A stretch of DNA of 64,000 bases from Microbacterium testaceum StLB037 (GCF_000202635.1 NC_015125.1:3906001-3970000), one strand, 5' to 3'; counted from the stretch's first letter, positions 33,444 through 42,838 are shown. Translations and numbers: made by a program. The notes: generated by a model from the letters alone, not told the origin.

Positions 33444-34490
33444 ATGACCGCTGTCATCCCGGCACCGCCCGCCCCCGGCGACGCGCGTTCGCGTCGCCGG
33501 GGGCGTCGGCGCGTCGTCTGGGCGGTGGTGCTGCTGGCGGCACTCGTGGGGGCTGTCCTCCTCTCGGTGACCTTCGGTGCCCGCGACGTCGCGCCCCACG
33601 ACATCTGGGCGGGCCTGACGGGCTCGACCGACACGGCCTCCGCGGCAGCGGTCGGCAAGCGCGTTCCCCGCACCATCCTCGCGATCCTCGTGGGCGCCGC
33701 CCTCGCCGTCTCGGGTGCGGTCCTGCAGGGCGCGACGCGCAACCCCCTCGCCGACCCGCAGATCCTCGGCATCAACGGGGGCGCGGCGCTCGCGATCGTG
33801 ATCGGCATCGCCTTCTTCGGCCTGAGCTCCGCCACCGGTTACATCTGGACCGGCATGGTCGGGGCCGCAGCGGCGGCGATCTTCGTCTACGCGATCGGCT
33901 CCCTCGGCCGGGGCGGTCCGACTCCGCTGCGACTCGCGCTCGCCGGAGCCGTCACCGCGGTGGCCTTCAGCTCTCTGCTGAGCGCGATCCTGCTCCCCCG
34001 CATCAACGTCATGAACGTCTTCCGCTTCTGGCAGGTCGGGGGCGTCGGCGGGGCGACGGTGGACACGATCCTGCAGGTCCTGCCGTTCCTGCTCATCGGT
34101 CTCGTGATCTGCCTGGCCAGCGCGTCCGCGCTCAACACGCTGGCTCTCGGCGATGAGCTCGCCGCCGGTCTGGGCGCCCGCGTGCGCACCGCACGCCTGT
34201 TCTCGTCGGCCGGAGCGGTGATCCTGTGCGGTGCCGCCACCGCGGTGGCCGGTCCCATCGGCTTCGTCGGGCTCGTGGTGCCGCACATCTGCCGCCTGCT
34301 GGTCGGTGTCGACCACCGCTGGCTGCTGCCCATCTCCGCGGCCGGGGGCGCGATCCTCCTCACCGTCTCCGACGTCATCGGCCGCGTCATCTCGCGCCCG
34401 GAGGAGATCGAGGTCGGCATCGTCACCGCGCTCCTCGGCGCCCCCTTCTTCATCGCTCTCGTCCGCCGCCAGAAGATGAGGGCCCTGTGA
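33444..34490 (+). CDS. FecCD-type iron-siderophore permease, first subunit
   Basis: A 348-residue membrane protein with about nine or ten helices. FecCD signatures are RVPRTILAILVGAALAVSGAV, GATRNPLADPQILGINGGA and AGPIGFVGLVVPH. It pairs with the next permease to form the membrane channel. An Arg-rich stretch precedes helix 1. Its stop overlaps the next start (GTGA). Confidence 0.93.
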   Translation: MTAVIPAPPAPGDARSRRRGRRRVVWAVVLLAALVGAVLLSVTFGARDVAPHDIWAGLTGSTDTASAAAVGKRVPRTILAILVGAALAVSGAVLQGATRNPLADPQILGINGGAALAIVIGIAFFGLSSATGYIWTGMVGAAAAAIFVYAIGSLGRGGPTPLRLALAGAVTAVAFSSLLSAILLPRINVMNVFRFWQVGGVGGATVDTILQVLPFLLIGLVICLASASALNTLALGDELAAGLGARVRTARLFSSAGAVILCGAATAVAGPIGFVGLVVPHICRLLVGVDHRWLLPISAAGGAILLTVSDVIGRVISRPEEIEVGIVTALLGAPFFIALVRRQKMRAL

Positions 34491-35548
34491 GCACCGCTAC
34501 TCTCAGCCCCGGTTCGTCGTCGACCCTCACCGCGGTCGTCGCCGGCCGTCGCCGACGCCGCCGGCGCTGGACGCTGGTGACCGGCATCCTGATCGCGGCC
34601 GTCGTGCTCGCCTACGCGGGCTCGCTCATGTTCGGCCAGACGTTCTACTCGCCCGCGGAGGTCTGGGGCGTGGTGACCGGACAGCTCGTGCCCGGAGCCT
34701 CGTTCACCGTCGGCGAGCTTCGGCTTCCGCGCGCGACGACCGCGCTGATGACGGGGCTGTGCTTCGGTATGGGCGGTGTCGTGTTCCAGTCGATGCTGCG
34801 CAACGCCCTCGCGAGCCCGGACGTGATCGGCATCAACACCGGCGCGAGCGCCGCCGCCGTCATCGGCATCGTCGTGCTCGGGCTCGGCGAGACCGCGGTG
34901 TCGGTCATGGCGATGGTCGCCGCCCTCGTCGTGGCCCTCTCCATCTACCTCCTCGCCTACCGCAAGGGCGGCTCGGGGGCACGCCTGATCCTCGTCGGCA
35001 TCGGGATCGCGGCCATGTGCCAGGCGATCGTGTCGTACGTCATCTCGCGCGCGGCCGAGTGGGACCTTCCCGCCGCCATGCGCTGGATCACGGGGAACCT
35101 CAACGACGCGACGTGGGATCGAGCGGTCCCCGTTGCGGTCGCGGTGGTCGTGCTCGGTCCGATCCTTCTCGGACTCTCGGGACGCCTCGAGATCCTCCGC
35201 ATGGGCGACGACACCGCCGCGGCCGTCGGACTGCCCGTCGAGCGCAGCCGCGTGCTCCTCATCGTCGCCGCGGTCGGCCTCCTCGCCTTCGGCACCGCGG
35301 CCGCCGGCCCCATCGCGTTCGTGTCGTTCCTCGCGGGCCCGATCGCCGTGCGCATCCTCGGCCCCGTCGGCTCCCCCGTCCTGCCGGCGGGTCTCGTGGG
35401 CGCGCTCCTCGTCCTCGTGGCCGATTTCTGCGCCCAGTTCGCCTTCGGCACCCGCCTGCCCGTCGGCGTGATCACCGGAGTGCTGGGAGCGCCCTATCTC
35501 GTCTACCTGCTCATCCGCAGCAGTCGATCCGGAGGGACGTCGCTATGA
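34487..35548 (+). CDS. FecCD-type iron-siderophore permease, second subunit
   Basis: A 353-residue permease with the same family marks: ELRLPRATTALMTGLCFGMGG, SMLRNALASPDVIGINTGA and GTAAAGPIAFVSFLAGP. The GTG at 34487 overlaps the previous stop, and the stop at 35548 overlaps the ATG of a 12-codon reading frame leading to the ATPase. The N-terminus again has a polybasic stretch before the first helix. Confidence 0.93.
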   Translation: MSTATLSPGSSSTLTAVVAGRRRRRRRWTLVTGILIAAVVLAYAGSLMFGQTFYSPAEVWGVVTGQLVPGASFTVGELRLPRATTALMTGLCFGMGGVVFQSMLRNALASPDVIGINTGASAAAVIGIVVLGLGETAVSVMAMVAALVVALSIYLLAYRKGGSGARLILVGIGIAAMCQAIVSYVISRAAEWDLPAAMRWITGNLNDATWDRAVPVAVAVVVLGPILLGLSGRLEILRMGDDTAAAVGLPVERSRVLLIVAAVGLLAFGTAAAGPIAFVSFLAGPIAVRILGPVGSPVLPAGLVGALLVLVADFCAQFAFGTRLPVGVITGVLGAPYLVYLLIRSSRSGGTSL

Positions 35549-35583
35549 CCGCCTCCTCCCCCACCGAAGGAGTCACGCGATGA
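35545..35583 (+). CDS. 12-codon bridging ORF between permease and ATPase genes
   Basis: The ATG overlaps the permease stop (ATGA at 35545-35548), and its stop overlaps the ATPase start (ATGA at 35580-35583). It would encode MTASSPTEGVTR. GGAGG lies before its start and AAGGAG inside it serves the ATPase. Either a translational relay or chance; no peptide product is known. Confidence 0.3.
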   Translation: MTASSPTEGVTR

Positions 35584-36404
35584 CCACCGAGCGCACCCTG
35601 ACCGCGGACGGCGTCACCCTCGGCTACGGCGACCGGACGATCGTGGAGTCGCTCGACCTGGCACTCCCCCCGGGCAAGGTCACGACGATCGTCGGCGCGA
35701 ACGCGTGCGGCAAGTCCACGCTGTTGAAGTCGATGGCCCGGCTCCTGACCCCGACGTCCGGTCAGGTCCTGCTCGACGGCAAGGCGATCCACCGCCTGCC
35801 GACCAAACAGGTCGCTCGAGTGCTCGGTCTGCTTCCCCAGTCGCCGCTCGCTCCGGACGGCATCGCCGTGTCCGATCTCGTCAGCCGCGGTCGACACCCG
35901 CACCAGGGCGCTCTCTCGCGATGGACGAGCGCGGATGACGCCGCTGTCGCGCGCGCCCTCGACGCGACCGACACCGCGCACCTCGCCGACCGCCCCGTCG
36001 ACGAACTGAGCGGCGGGCAGCGCCAGCGCGTCTGGATCGCGATGGCACTCGCGCAGGAGACCGACGTGCTTCTCCTCGACGAGCCGACGACCTTCCTCGA
36101 CATCAGCCACCAGATCGACGTGCTGGATCTGCTCACCGATCTCAACCGCGAACGCGGCACGACGGTCGCCATGGTCCTGCACGACCTCAACCTCGCCGCA
36201 CGCTACGCCGACCACCTCGTGGCCATGTCCCTGGGCCGGGTGATCGCCGCCGGCGACCCCTCGGAGGTGCTCACCGAGGCGACCGTCCGCGAGGTGTTCG
36301 GCCTCGACAGCCGCGTCGTCCCGGACCCGCTGACGGGCCGCCCCATGGTCGTCCCGATCGGTCGTCACCACACGCTGGTCGAACCGGAGCAGACGCGGAT
36401 CTGA
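35580..36404 (+). CDS. Iron-siderophore ABC transporter ATP-binding protein
   Basis: A 274-residue FepC/FhuC-type ATPase: Walker A GANACGKST near residues 39-47, Q-loop LLPQSPLAPDG, signature LSGGQRQRVWIAMAL, Walker B LLLDEPTTFLD and switch His in VLHDLN. It powers the two permeases encoded just upstream. The ATG follows AAGGAG. Last gene of the importer operon, convergent with the siderophore-interacting protein gene. Confidence 0.93.
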   Translation: MTTERTLTADGVTLGYGDRTIVESLDLALPPGKVTTIVGANACGKSTLLKSMARLLTPTSGQVLLDGKAIHRLPTKQVARVLGLLPQSPLAPDGIAVSDLVSRGRHPHQGALSRWTSADDAAVARALDATDTAHLADRPVDELSGGQRQRVWIAMALAQETDVLLLDEPTTFLDISHQIDVLDLLTDLNRERGTTVAMVLHDLNLAARYADHLVAMSLGRVIAAGDPSEVLTEATVREVFGLDSRVVPDPLTGRPMVVPIGRHHTLVEPEQTRI

Positions 36405-36426
36405 GCGGCAGGGCGCGGCCCGTCGC

Positions 36427-37359
36427 TCAGGCCGTACGCTCGCCCTGGCCTTCTCGCCAGTACCCCATGAAGGCGACGCGCTTGCGGTCGACACCGCATC
36501 CCTGCACGAGCATCCGGCGCAGCGTCTTCACCATCGACGACTCGCCGGCGATCCAGGCGTAGAACTCGCCCTCGGAGTCGTCGGGGCTGTCCCAGAGCAG
36601 GTCGACATCGACGTCGATGTCCTCGAGCACCTGGGGACGCGGCGCCGCCGCGCGCGTGAGGACGTCGCCCGAGACCTTCGTCCACGCCTCGACGGCTTCG
36701 ATCAGGGCCTCGCCGTGCGAGCGGTCGTCGCGCGCGAGCCAGGTCACGCGCGCGTTCCGGGCGGCGAGGGGAAGCGCGTCGTCGATCGTCGGCACCTCGA
36801 TGAACGCGTCGACGTCCATCCCGGGCTCGAGTCCTTCGAGGACCGCGCAGATCGCCGGAGCCGCCGTCTCGTCACCGGCCAACAGCAGGCGACGGGCCGT
36901 CCCGGGATGGAAGTCGATCCCCTGAGCCGACTCCGGACTCCGGGCATCCGGCCCGACGACGAGGATGCTGTCCCCCGCTGCGGCGACCTCGGCCCATGCT
37001 CCCGCCGGGCCGGCATCGTGATGAAGGACGAAGTCGACGTCGAGCTCGCGGGCCACGGGGTCGATCCGGCGCACGGTGTACGTGCGGAACGGCATCCGCT
37101 CCCCGTCCGGCAGATCGCGCCACCGGACGTACCACTCGCCGTTGTCGATCGCGGTCGGGTCGTGCTGGCCGATGTCGCACAGCCGTCCGTCCGGCCCGGG
37201 CAGCACGATCTTGATCCGCTGGTCGCGCCGATCGGTGCCGAAGACATCGAAGTCGTCGGAGGTGAACGTGATGCGGGCGAAGTGCGGCGAGAGTCGCCGC
37301 GCCTCCTTCACCACGGCGACGTACGGGCGGTAGGCAGGACGTGTGGCGGTGGTGGTCAC
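36427..37359 (-). CDS. Siderophore-interacting protein (FAD-dependent ferric reductase type)
   Basis: A 310-residue ViuB/SIP-family protein. The FAD-binding motif RTYTVRR follows MPF near residue 92; FVLHHDAGPAGAWAE, LLLAGDETAAPAI and the C-terminal MGYWREGQ are typical of the family. SIPs reduce ferric siderophore in the cytoplasm and release iron. It lies opposite the importer operon and has its own perfect palindromic iron box, so both are likely controlled together by iron. Confidence 0.92.
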   Translation of the reverse strand: MTTTATRPAYRPYVAVVKEARRLSPHFARITFTSDDFDVFGTDRRDQRIKIVLPGPDGRLCDIGQHDPTAIDNGEWYVRWRDLPDGERMPFRTYTVRRIDPVARELDVDFVLHHDAGPAGAWAEVAAAGDSILVVGPDARSPESAQGIDFHPGTARRLLLAGDETAAPAICAVLEGLEPGMDVDAFIEVPTIDDALPLAARNARVTWLARDDRSHGEALIEAVEAWTKVSGDVLTRAAAPRPQVLEDIDVDVDLLWDSPDDSEGEFYAWIAGESSMVKTLRRMLVQGCGVDRKRVAFMGYWREGQGERTA

Positions 37360-37363
37360 CGAA

Positions 37364-37377
37364 TAAGGATATCCTTA
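37364..37377 (-). promoter_or_regulatory. DtxR/IdeR-like palindrome upstream of the siderophore-interacting protein
   Basis: TAAGGATATCCTTA is a perfect 14-bp palindrome beginning 4 nt upstream of the start codon (37359), and it continues into ACCTAT, giving the TCCTTACCTA half-site also seen at 32348-32366. Its position over the start region fits repression by iron-bound DtxR/IdeR. Confidence 0.72.
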
Positions 37378-37435
37378 CCTATCTCCAGATGCCAGGCGCC
37401 CGGCATCCGATATCTCGGAGTCGAGCGACCCGGGC

Positions 37436-38599
37436 TCACTCCGCGCGTACGAGCCGTCCGATGCGCTCGATCGCGTCGCGCAGCACCTCGGGCGCGCAGC
37501 CGACATTGATGCGCACGTGCCCGACACCCTCCGCGCCGAACAGGGGCCCGTGGTGCAGGGCGACTTTCGCCTCGCGTCGGATGAACGGCGCCGGGTTGTC
37601 CCCCCACCCGTACGCGGACACGTCGACCCAGGCGAGGAAGCCGGCCTCGGGAACGCGATAGCGAGCGAGCGGCAGGTGCTCGGCGAGCAGGTCGGCGAGC
37701 AGCCTTCGGTTGTCGTCGAGGGCCGCGAGCAGCCCATCGAGCCAGGCGTCGCTCTCGGCGGCGAACGCGGCGCGGTTGGCGATCACCCCGAAGAGACCGG
37801 CCCGCCACTCGACCTCCCACGGCAATCCCTTCACCACCGCGGCGGTCTCCTCCGACGCGGTCACGATGACCGCGCATTTCAGCCCCGCGAGGTTGTAGGT
37901 CTTGCTCGCGCTCGTCACGGCGTACCCGACCGCGGCGGCCTCGGGTCCGGCATCCAGGAACGGGGTGAAGACCGACGGGGCGTGCGTGAGCGGCGCGTGG
38001 ATCTCGTCGCTGACGACCGTGGCCCCGTAGCGATGAGCCAGGCGGGCGAGGGCTGCGAGCGACTCCCGCGTGTGGACGGTCCCGGTGGGGTTGTGCGGGT
38101 TGCAGAGGAGCACCGAGCGCGCTCCCTGGCCCAGGGCTCGCTCGATCCCGTCGAGGTCGAGCGACCAGCGCTCGCCGTCGTCAAGGAGCGGCACGCGTTC
38201 GACGACCGCGCCGGCCTCTTCGACGGTGTCGTAGAACGGCGGATACACCGGCGGGGTCACGACCACGCGGTCGCCCGGGTCGGTGACGGCGCGCAGCACC
38301 TCGACCACGCCCATCATCACGTCCCCCGTCCACCGGATGCGCTCCGGGTCGGGCCGCCACCCCCAGCGACGCTCCGCGTACGCGGCGAAGTCGAGGTCGA
38401 TGCCCGGACGCGGCGGGGTGTAGCCCGTGTCACCGATCTCGACCGCCCGGTGCAACGCCGCCGTAATCGCGGGCGCCAGCGCGAAATCGGTCTCGGCCAC
38501 GAACATCGGGATGACATCGTCGCCGTACGAGCGCCACTTGGTACTGCTGCGCTGACGGAGGAGGTCGAGCGGCAGGGCCTGGAGGGGAGGAACGCTCAT
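37436..38599 (-). CDS. PatB/MalY-type pyridoxal-phosphate C-S lyase or aminotransferase
   Basis: A 387-residue fold-type I PLP enzyme of the MalY/PatB group. WTGDVMMGVVEVLRAV and VVVTPPVYPPFYDTV are typical; LLCNPHNPTGTVH, VVSDEIHAPL and the PLP lysine in SASKTYNLAGLK are intact. Members act as cystathionine or cysteine-S-conjugate beta-lyases, or as transaminases. It lies downstream of the suf operon but is separated by a strong terminator, so it is probably its own unit. A sulfur-supply role for Fe-S assembly is only a guess. Confidence 0.85.
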   Translation of the reverse strand: MSVPPLQALPLDLLRQRSSTKWRSYGDDVIPMFVAETDFALAPAITAALHRAVEIGDTGYTPPRPGIDLDFAAYAERRWGWRPDPERIRWTGDVMMGVVEVLRAVTDPGDRVVVTPPVYPPFYDTVEEAGAVVERVPLLDDGERWSLDLDGIERALGQGARSVLLCNPHNPTGTVHTRESLAALARLAHRYGATVVSDEIHAPLTHAPSVFTPFLDAGPEAAAVGYAVTSASKTYNLAGLKCAVIVTASEETAAVVKGLPWEVEWRAGLFGVIANRAAFAAESDAWLDGLLAALDDNRRLLADLLAEHLPLARYRVPEAGFLAWVDVSAYGWGDNPAPFIRREAKVALHHGPLFGAEGVGHVRINVGCAPEVLRDAIERIGRLVRAE

Positions 38600-38678
38600 C
38601 GCAAAAGCCTAATGACGAGCCCGGATGCCGGGGAATCCGGGTGTCAGACGGAGAAACACGGACGGCTCTCGGTACGAA

Positions 38679-38711
38679 AGAACGCCCACCCCTTGTGCGG
38701 GTGGGCGTTCT
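38679..38711 (-). terminator. Terminator of the suf operon
   Basis: A 13-bp stem (38679-38691 with 38699-38711) and 7-nt loop, followed in the minus direction by TTCG, lies 25 nt after the SufT-like stop. Confidence 0.88.
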
Positions 38712-38735
38712 CGAGACCTCGGATCGGTCCTGTGC

Positions 38736-39065
38736 TCAGATCGCGAAGCCCAGGGCACGCATCATGTCGCGCCCGTCGTCGGTGATCCGCTCGGGGCCCC
38801 ACGGCGGCATCCACACCCAGTTGATGCGGAAGCGGTCCACCACGTTGTCGAGGGCCTGAGCCGTCTGCTCTTCGAGCACGTCGGTCAGCGGGCAGCCGGC
38901 CGAGGTCAGGGTCATGTGGATGACGAGGGCGTCGTTCTCGTCGTCCCACGCGAGGTCGTAGATGAGCCCCAGATCGACGACGTTGATCCCCAGTTCGGGG
39001 TCCATGACGTCTTTCAGGGCCTCGGTGACCTCGTCGTACTTCTCGGGCGCGAGGGTTGCGGTCAT
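38736..39065 (-). CDS. sufT: DUF59/MIP18 family metal-sulfur cluster assembly factor (SufT-like)
   Basis: A 109-residue DUF59 protein: DPELGINVVDLGLIYD near residues 22-37, the conserved Cys in LTSAGCPLTD near residue 58 and WMPPWGPERIT near 85-95. SufT-like proteins help Fe-S cluster maturation. It is the last gene of the suf operon, 9 nt after sufC. Confidence 0.88.
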   Translation of the reverse strand: MTATLAPEKYDEVTEALKDVMDPELGINVVDLGLIYDLAWDDENDALVIHMTLTSAGCPLTDVLEEQTAQALDNVVDRFRINWVWMPPWGPERITDDGRDMMRALGFAI

Positions 39066-39074
39066 GTAACGATC

Positions 39075-39845
39075 TTACGCGTCGATCGGCGTACCGGCCT
39101 CGAGGAAGCGGTCGTAACCCTCTTCCTCGAGTCGGTCGGCGAGCTCGGGCCCGCCCTCTTCGACGATCCGGCCCTTGACGACCACGTGCACGAAGTCGGG
39201 GCGGATGTAGCGAAGGATGCGGGTGTAGTGCGTGATCAACAGCACGCCGAGGTCGGTCTGCTCCTTCGCGCGGTTGACGCCCTCCGACACGATCTTGAGC
39301 GCGTCGACGTCGAGACCGGAGTCGGTCTCGTCGAGCACGGCGATCTTCGGCTTCAGCAGCTCGAGCTGGAGGATCTCGTGACGCTTCTTCTCTCCACCCG
39401 AGAAGCCCTCGTTGACGTTGCGCGCGGCGAACTTCGCGTCCATGCGCAGGTTCTCCATGGCACCCTTGACGTCCTTGGTCCAGCTGCGGATCGCCGGCGC
39501 CTCGCCGTCGATGGCCGTCTTCGCGGTACGCAGGAAGTTGGTGACCGTGACACCGGGGATCTCCACCGGGTACTGCATCGCCAGGAAAAGACCGGCGCGA
39601 GCGCGCTCGTCGACGCTCATCTCGAGCACGTCCTCCCCGTCGAGCGTGATGGACCCGCTCGTGACGGTGTACTTGGGGTGGCCGGCGATCGTGTACGCCA
39701 GGGTCGACTTGCCGGAGCCGTTGGGGCCCATGATCGCGTGGGTCTCACCGGTGCGCATGGTCAGCGTCACGCCGTTGAGGATCGGGGTCGTACCGTTCTC
39801 CGTCTCGACCGTCACATGGAGGTCGCGGATCTCGAGGACAGACAT
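39075..39845 (-). CDS. sufC: Fe-S cluster assembly ATPase SufC
   Basis: A 256-residue ABC ATPase: Walker A GPNGSGKSTLAYTIAGHPKY near residues 39-58, signature FSGGEKKRHEILQLE and Walker B with LDETDSGLDVDAL, the DETDSGLD form typical of SufC. It forms the SufBC2D scaffold with the upstream gene products and drives cluster assembly. Confidence 0.96.
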   Translation of the reverse strand: MSVLEIRDLHVTVETENGTTPILNGVTLTMRTGETHAIMGPNGSGKSTLAYTIAGHPKYTVTSGSITLDGEDVLEMSVDERARAGLFLAMQYPVEIPGVTVTNFLRTAKTAIDGEAPAIRSWTKDVKGAMENLRMDAKFAARNVNEGFSGGEKKRHEILQLELLKPKIAVLDETDSGLDVDALKIVSEGVNRAKEQTDLGVLLITHYTRILRYIRPDFVHVVVKGRIVEEGGPELADRLEEEGYDRFLEAGTPIDA

Positions 39846-39899
39846 GGTGTTCCTTACTCGTAAAGACTGGGGGGTCGTGGGCGTTGTCGTGAGCGGCGC

Positions 39900-40229
39900 T
39901 CAGGCCGTCGCCTTGGTGACGGAAGGATCGATGAGCACGTCGTCTCCGTCGATCACGACCTCGTACACGGGGACCGGCTCGAAAGCCGGAAGGTTCAGGG
40001 GGCGGCCGGTCTTCAGCGAGAACGCCGAGCCGTGTGCCCAGCACTCCAGCGTCTCGCCCTCGACGAAGCCGTCCGACAGCGAGATGTCGCCGTGCGTGCA
40101 GACGTCGCCAATGGCGTGCACCTCACCATTGCCGTCAAGGACGACGGCGATCGCGACGCCGTCGATCTCGACGCGGTGCGCCTCGTCCTGGGTGAGGTCG
40201 CTCAGGCCGCAGGCGCGCGAGGCGCTCAC
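39900..40229 (-). CDS. Rieske-type ferredoxin in the suf operon
   Basis: A 109-residue Rieske [2Fe-2S] protein. The two ligand pairs are CTHG near residues 43-46 and CWAHGS near 63-68; the fold matches ferredoxin subunits of non-heme iron oxygenases. No oxygenase subunit is nearby. The GTG start overlaps the sufD stop (GTGA), so it is co-translated with the Fe-S machinery. It may donate electrons for assembly or be a client; the function in suf operons is not settled. Confidence 0.88.
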   Translation of the reverse strand: MSASRACGLSDLTQDEAHRVEIDGVAIAVVLDGNGEVHAIGDVCTHGDISLSDGFVEGETLECWAHGSAFSLKTGRPLNLPAFEPVPVYEVVIDGDDVLIDPSVTKATA

Positions 40230-41419
40230 GCCGCAGCTCCCTCGGCCAGCTCGCGCTCGATCGCCGCGATGAGTTCGGTTTCGAGCTCCGGGATGCCGAT
40301 GCGCTGGACGATCTCGCTCAGGAACCCGAGCACGACGAGCCGTCGCGCCTCTTCCTCGGCGATGCCGCGAGCCTGAAGGTAGAACAGCTGCTCGTCGTCG
40401 AAGCGTCCGGTGGCGCTCGCGTGGCCGGCGCCCTGGATGTCGCCCGTCTCGATCTCGAGGTTCGGGATCGAGTCGGCGCGCGCGCCGTCGGTGAGCACGA
40501 GGTTGCGGTTGGCCTCGTACGAGTCGGTGCCCGTGGCATCCGGTCCGATGAGGACGTCGCCGATCCAGACGCTGCGCGCGCTCTCGCCCTGCAGCGCGCC
40601 CTTGTAGAGCACGTCGCCGACGGTGTGCGGTCCCTTGTGGTGCAGGTAGACCTGCGACTCGAGGTGCTGTCCGGCGTCGGAGAACGACAGACCGTACAAG
40701 CGCCCCTCGGCTCCGGCGCCCGAGAGCTCGACCGAGGGGTTCACGCGCACGACACCGCCGCCGAAGCTCACCACGACGTGCGTGAGCTTGGCGTCGCGGT
40801 CGACGCGGGCCTGGTGCGACGACGCGTGGATCGCGTCGTCGTTCCAGTTCTGCACCGACACGACGGTGAGCTGCGCACCGTCGCGGACGAGGATCTCGAC
40901 GTTCTGCGCGTGCTGGGCGGTGCCTTCGTGGCGCAGCACGACGGTGCCGCGCGAGTTCGGCTGCGCCTCGATCACGACGTGCGCGTGCGCAAGGCCACCC
41001 GTGCCCGTGAGGCGCACCACGACGGGCTCAGCGAGCTCGACGTTCGCGGGGATGCGCAGCAGGGGCGCCTCGACCTCGTGCGCCCAGGCGAGGGCGGCCG
41101 GCAGGTCTTCCGGGCGGAAGTGCTCGCCGCGGGGAGCGTCGCCCACCGCGAGGCGCAGCTGCTCGACCTCGGCGGGTGCCTCGACGTCGACGGCGATGAC
41201 GCCGGTCGGACCGGCCTCGTCGACGAAGAGCGGCGCGAGCCGGTCGGTCGGGCTGAGCTTCCAGTTGACCTCACGGCCCGTGGGAGTGCCGAAGTCGGCC
41301 GGGTCGAACGAGGTCTTCCGCTCCGAGCGCGTCTGCACCGGAACGGCGGATGCCACGAGGGCGGCCGGGTCGATATGACCCGCCGCAGCGGATGCGGGGG
41401 TCTGCGTCGCGGTCGTCAC
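40226..41419 (-). CDS. sufD: Fe-S cluster assembly protein SufD
   Basis: A 397-residue SufD. A right-handed beta-helix core with repeated short strands (for example RGTVVLRHEGTAQHAQNVEILV) and a C-terminal SufBD motif GHASATGRFDDEQLFYLQARG. The GTG at 41419 directly abuts the sufB stop. It forms the scaffold with SufB and SufC. Confidence 0.93.
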   Translation of the reverse strand: MTTATQTPASAAAGHIDPAALVASAVPVQTRSERKTSFDPADFGTPTGREVNWKLSPTDRLAPLFVDEAGPTGVIAVDVEAPAEVEQLRLAVGDAPRGEHFRPEDLPAALAWAHEVEAPLLRIPANVELAEPVVVRLTGTGGLAHAHVVIEAQPNSRGTVVLRHEGTAQHAQNVEILVRDGAQLTVVSVQNWNDDAIHASSHQARVDRDAKLTHVVVSFGGGVVRVNPSVELSGAGAEGRLYGLSFSDAGQHLESQVYLHHKGPHTVGDVLYKGALQGESARSVWIGDVLIGPDATGTDSYEANRNLVLTDGARADSIPNLEIETGDIQGAGHASATGRFDDEQLFYLQARGIAEEEARRLVVLGFLSEIVQRIGIPELETELIAAIERELAEGAAA

Positions 41420-42838
41420 TTAACCAACACTGCCTTCCATGCCCATCTCGATGAGCTTGTTGAGTTCGAGCGCGTACTCCATGGGGAGCTCACGCGCGAT
41501 GGGCTCGATGAATCCGCGCACGATCATCGCCATGGCCTCGTCTTCGGGGAGGCCGCGCGACTGCAGGTAGAACAGCTGCTCCTCGCTGACCTTCGAGACG
41601 GTTGCCTCGTGGCCCAGCTGCACGTCGTCGACGCGGATGTCGATCGCGGGGTACGTGTCGGAGCGGGAGATCGTGTCGACCAGGAGCGCGTCGCAGCGCA
41701 CGGTGTTCGCGGAGTGGTGCGCGTTGGCATCCACTCGCACTTCACCGCGGTAACCGGCGCGACCGCCGCCGCGGGCGATCGACTTCGAGACGATCGACGA
41801 CTGCGTGTACGGCGCCATGTGGATCATCTTCGCGCCGGCGTCCTGGTGCTGACCGGGACCGGCGAAGGCGACCGAGAGCGTCTCGCCCTTGGCGTGCTCG
41901 CCCATGAGATAGATGGAGGGGTACTTCATCGTCACCTTGGAGCCGATGTTGCCGTCGACCCACTCCATGGTCGCGCCCTCGTGGGCGACGGCGCGCTTGG
42001 TGACGAGGTTGTAGACGTTGTTCGACCAGTTCTGGATCGTCGTGTAGCGCACGCGGGCGTTCTTCTTCACGATGATCTCGACCACGGCCGAGTGCAGCGA
42101 GTCGCTCTTGTAGATCGGGGCGGTGCAGCCCTCGATGTAGTGGACGTAGCTGTCCTCGTCGGCGATGATCAGCGTCCGCTCGAACTGACCCATGTTCTCG
42201 GTGTTGATGCGGAAGTACGCCTGCAGCGGGATCTCGACGTGCACGCCCTTGGGGACGTAGACGAACGAACCGCCCGACCAGACGGCCGTGTTGAGCGCGG
42301 CGAACTTGTTGTCGCCGGCGGGGATGACGGTGCCGAAGTACTCCTCGAAGAACTCGGGGTGCTCCTTGAGCGCGGTGTCGGTGTCCATGAAGATGACACC
42401 CTGCTGCTCGAGGTCCTCGCGGATCTGGTGGTAGACCACCTCGGACTCGTACTGTGCGGCGACACCGGCGACGAGACGCTGGCGCTCCGCCTCGGGGATG
42501 CCGAGCTTCTCGTACGTGTTGCGGATCTCCTCGGGAAGCTCTTCCCACGATCCCGCCTGCTTCTCGGTCGAGCGCACGAAGTACTTGATGTTGTCGAAGT
42601 CGATGTCCGACAGGTCGGCGCCCCAGGTCGGCATGGGCTTGCGACCGAAGAGCTGATAGCCCTTCAGGCGCGTCTTGAGCATCCACTCGGGTTCGGACTT
42701 GAGGGCGGAGATCCCGCGCACCACGTCCTCGTTGATCCCGCGCTGGGCGACCGCGCCGGCGGCGTCGGTGTCGTGCCAGCCGAACTCGTATTGCCCCAGG
42801 CTTTCGAGTTCGGGTCGGTCGATGAGTACATCGGACAT
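41420..42838 (-). CDS. sufB: Fe-S cluster assembly protein SufB
   Basis: A 472-residue SufB with [18 protein letters not shown] near the N-terminus, the core [19 protein letters not shown] and the C-terminal [13 protein letters not shown] with a conserved Cys, then [20 protein letters not shown]. The ATG at 42838 follows GGAG by 11 nt and matches the family start ([15 protein letters not shown]). First gene of the suf operon. No SufR-type regulator precedes it. A TAGAAT box on the minus strand lies at 43009-43004, giving a leader of about 160 nt. Confidence 0.95.
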   Translation of the reverse strand: MSDVLIDRPELESLGQYEFGWHDTDAAGAVAQRGINEDVVRGISALKSEPEWMLKTRLKGYQLFGRKPMPTWGADLSDIDFDNIKYFVRSTEKQAGSWEELPEEIRNTYEKLGIPEAERQRLVAGVAAQYESEVVYHQIREDLEQQGVIFMDTDTALKEHPEFFEEYFGTVIPAGDNKFAALNTAVWSGGSFVYVPKGVHVEIPLQAYFRINTENMGQFERTLIIADEDSYVHYIEGCTAPIYKSDSLHSAVVEIIVKKNARVRYTTIQNWSNNVYNLVTKRAVAHEGATMEWVDGNIGSKVTMKYPSIYLMGEHAKGETLSVAFAGPGQHQDAGAKMIHMAPYTQSSIVSKSIARGGGRAGYRGEVRVDANAHHSANTVRCDALLVDTISRSDTYPAIDIRVDDVQLGHEATVSKVSEEQLFYLQSRGLPEDEAMAMIVRGFIEPIARELPMEYALELNKLIEMGMEGSVG

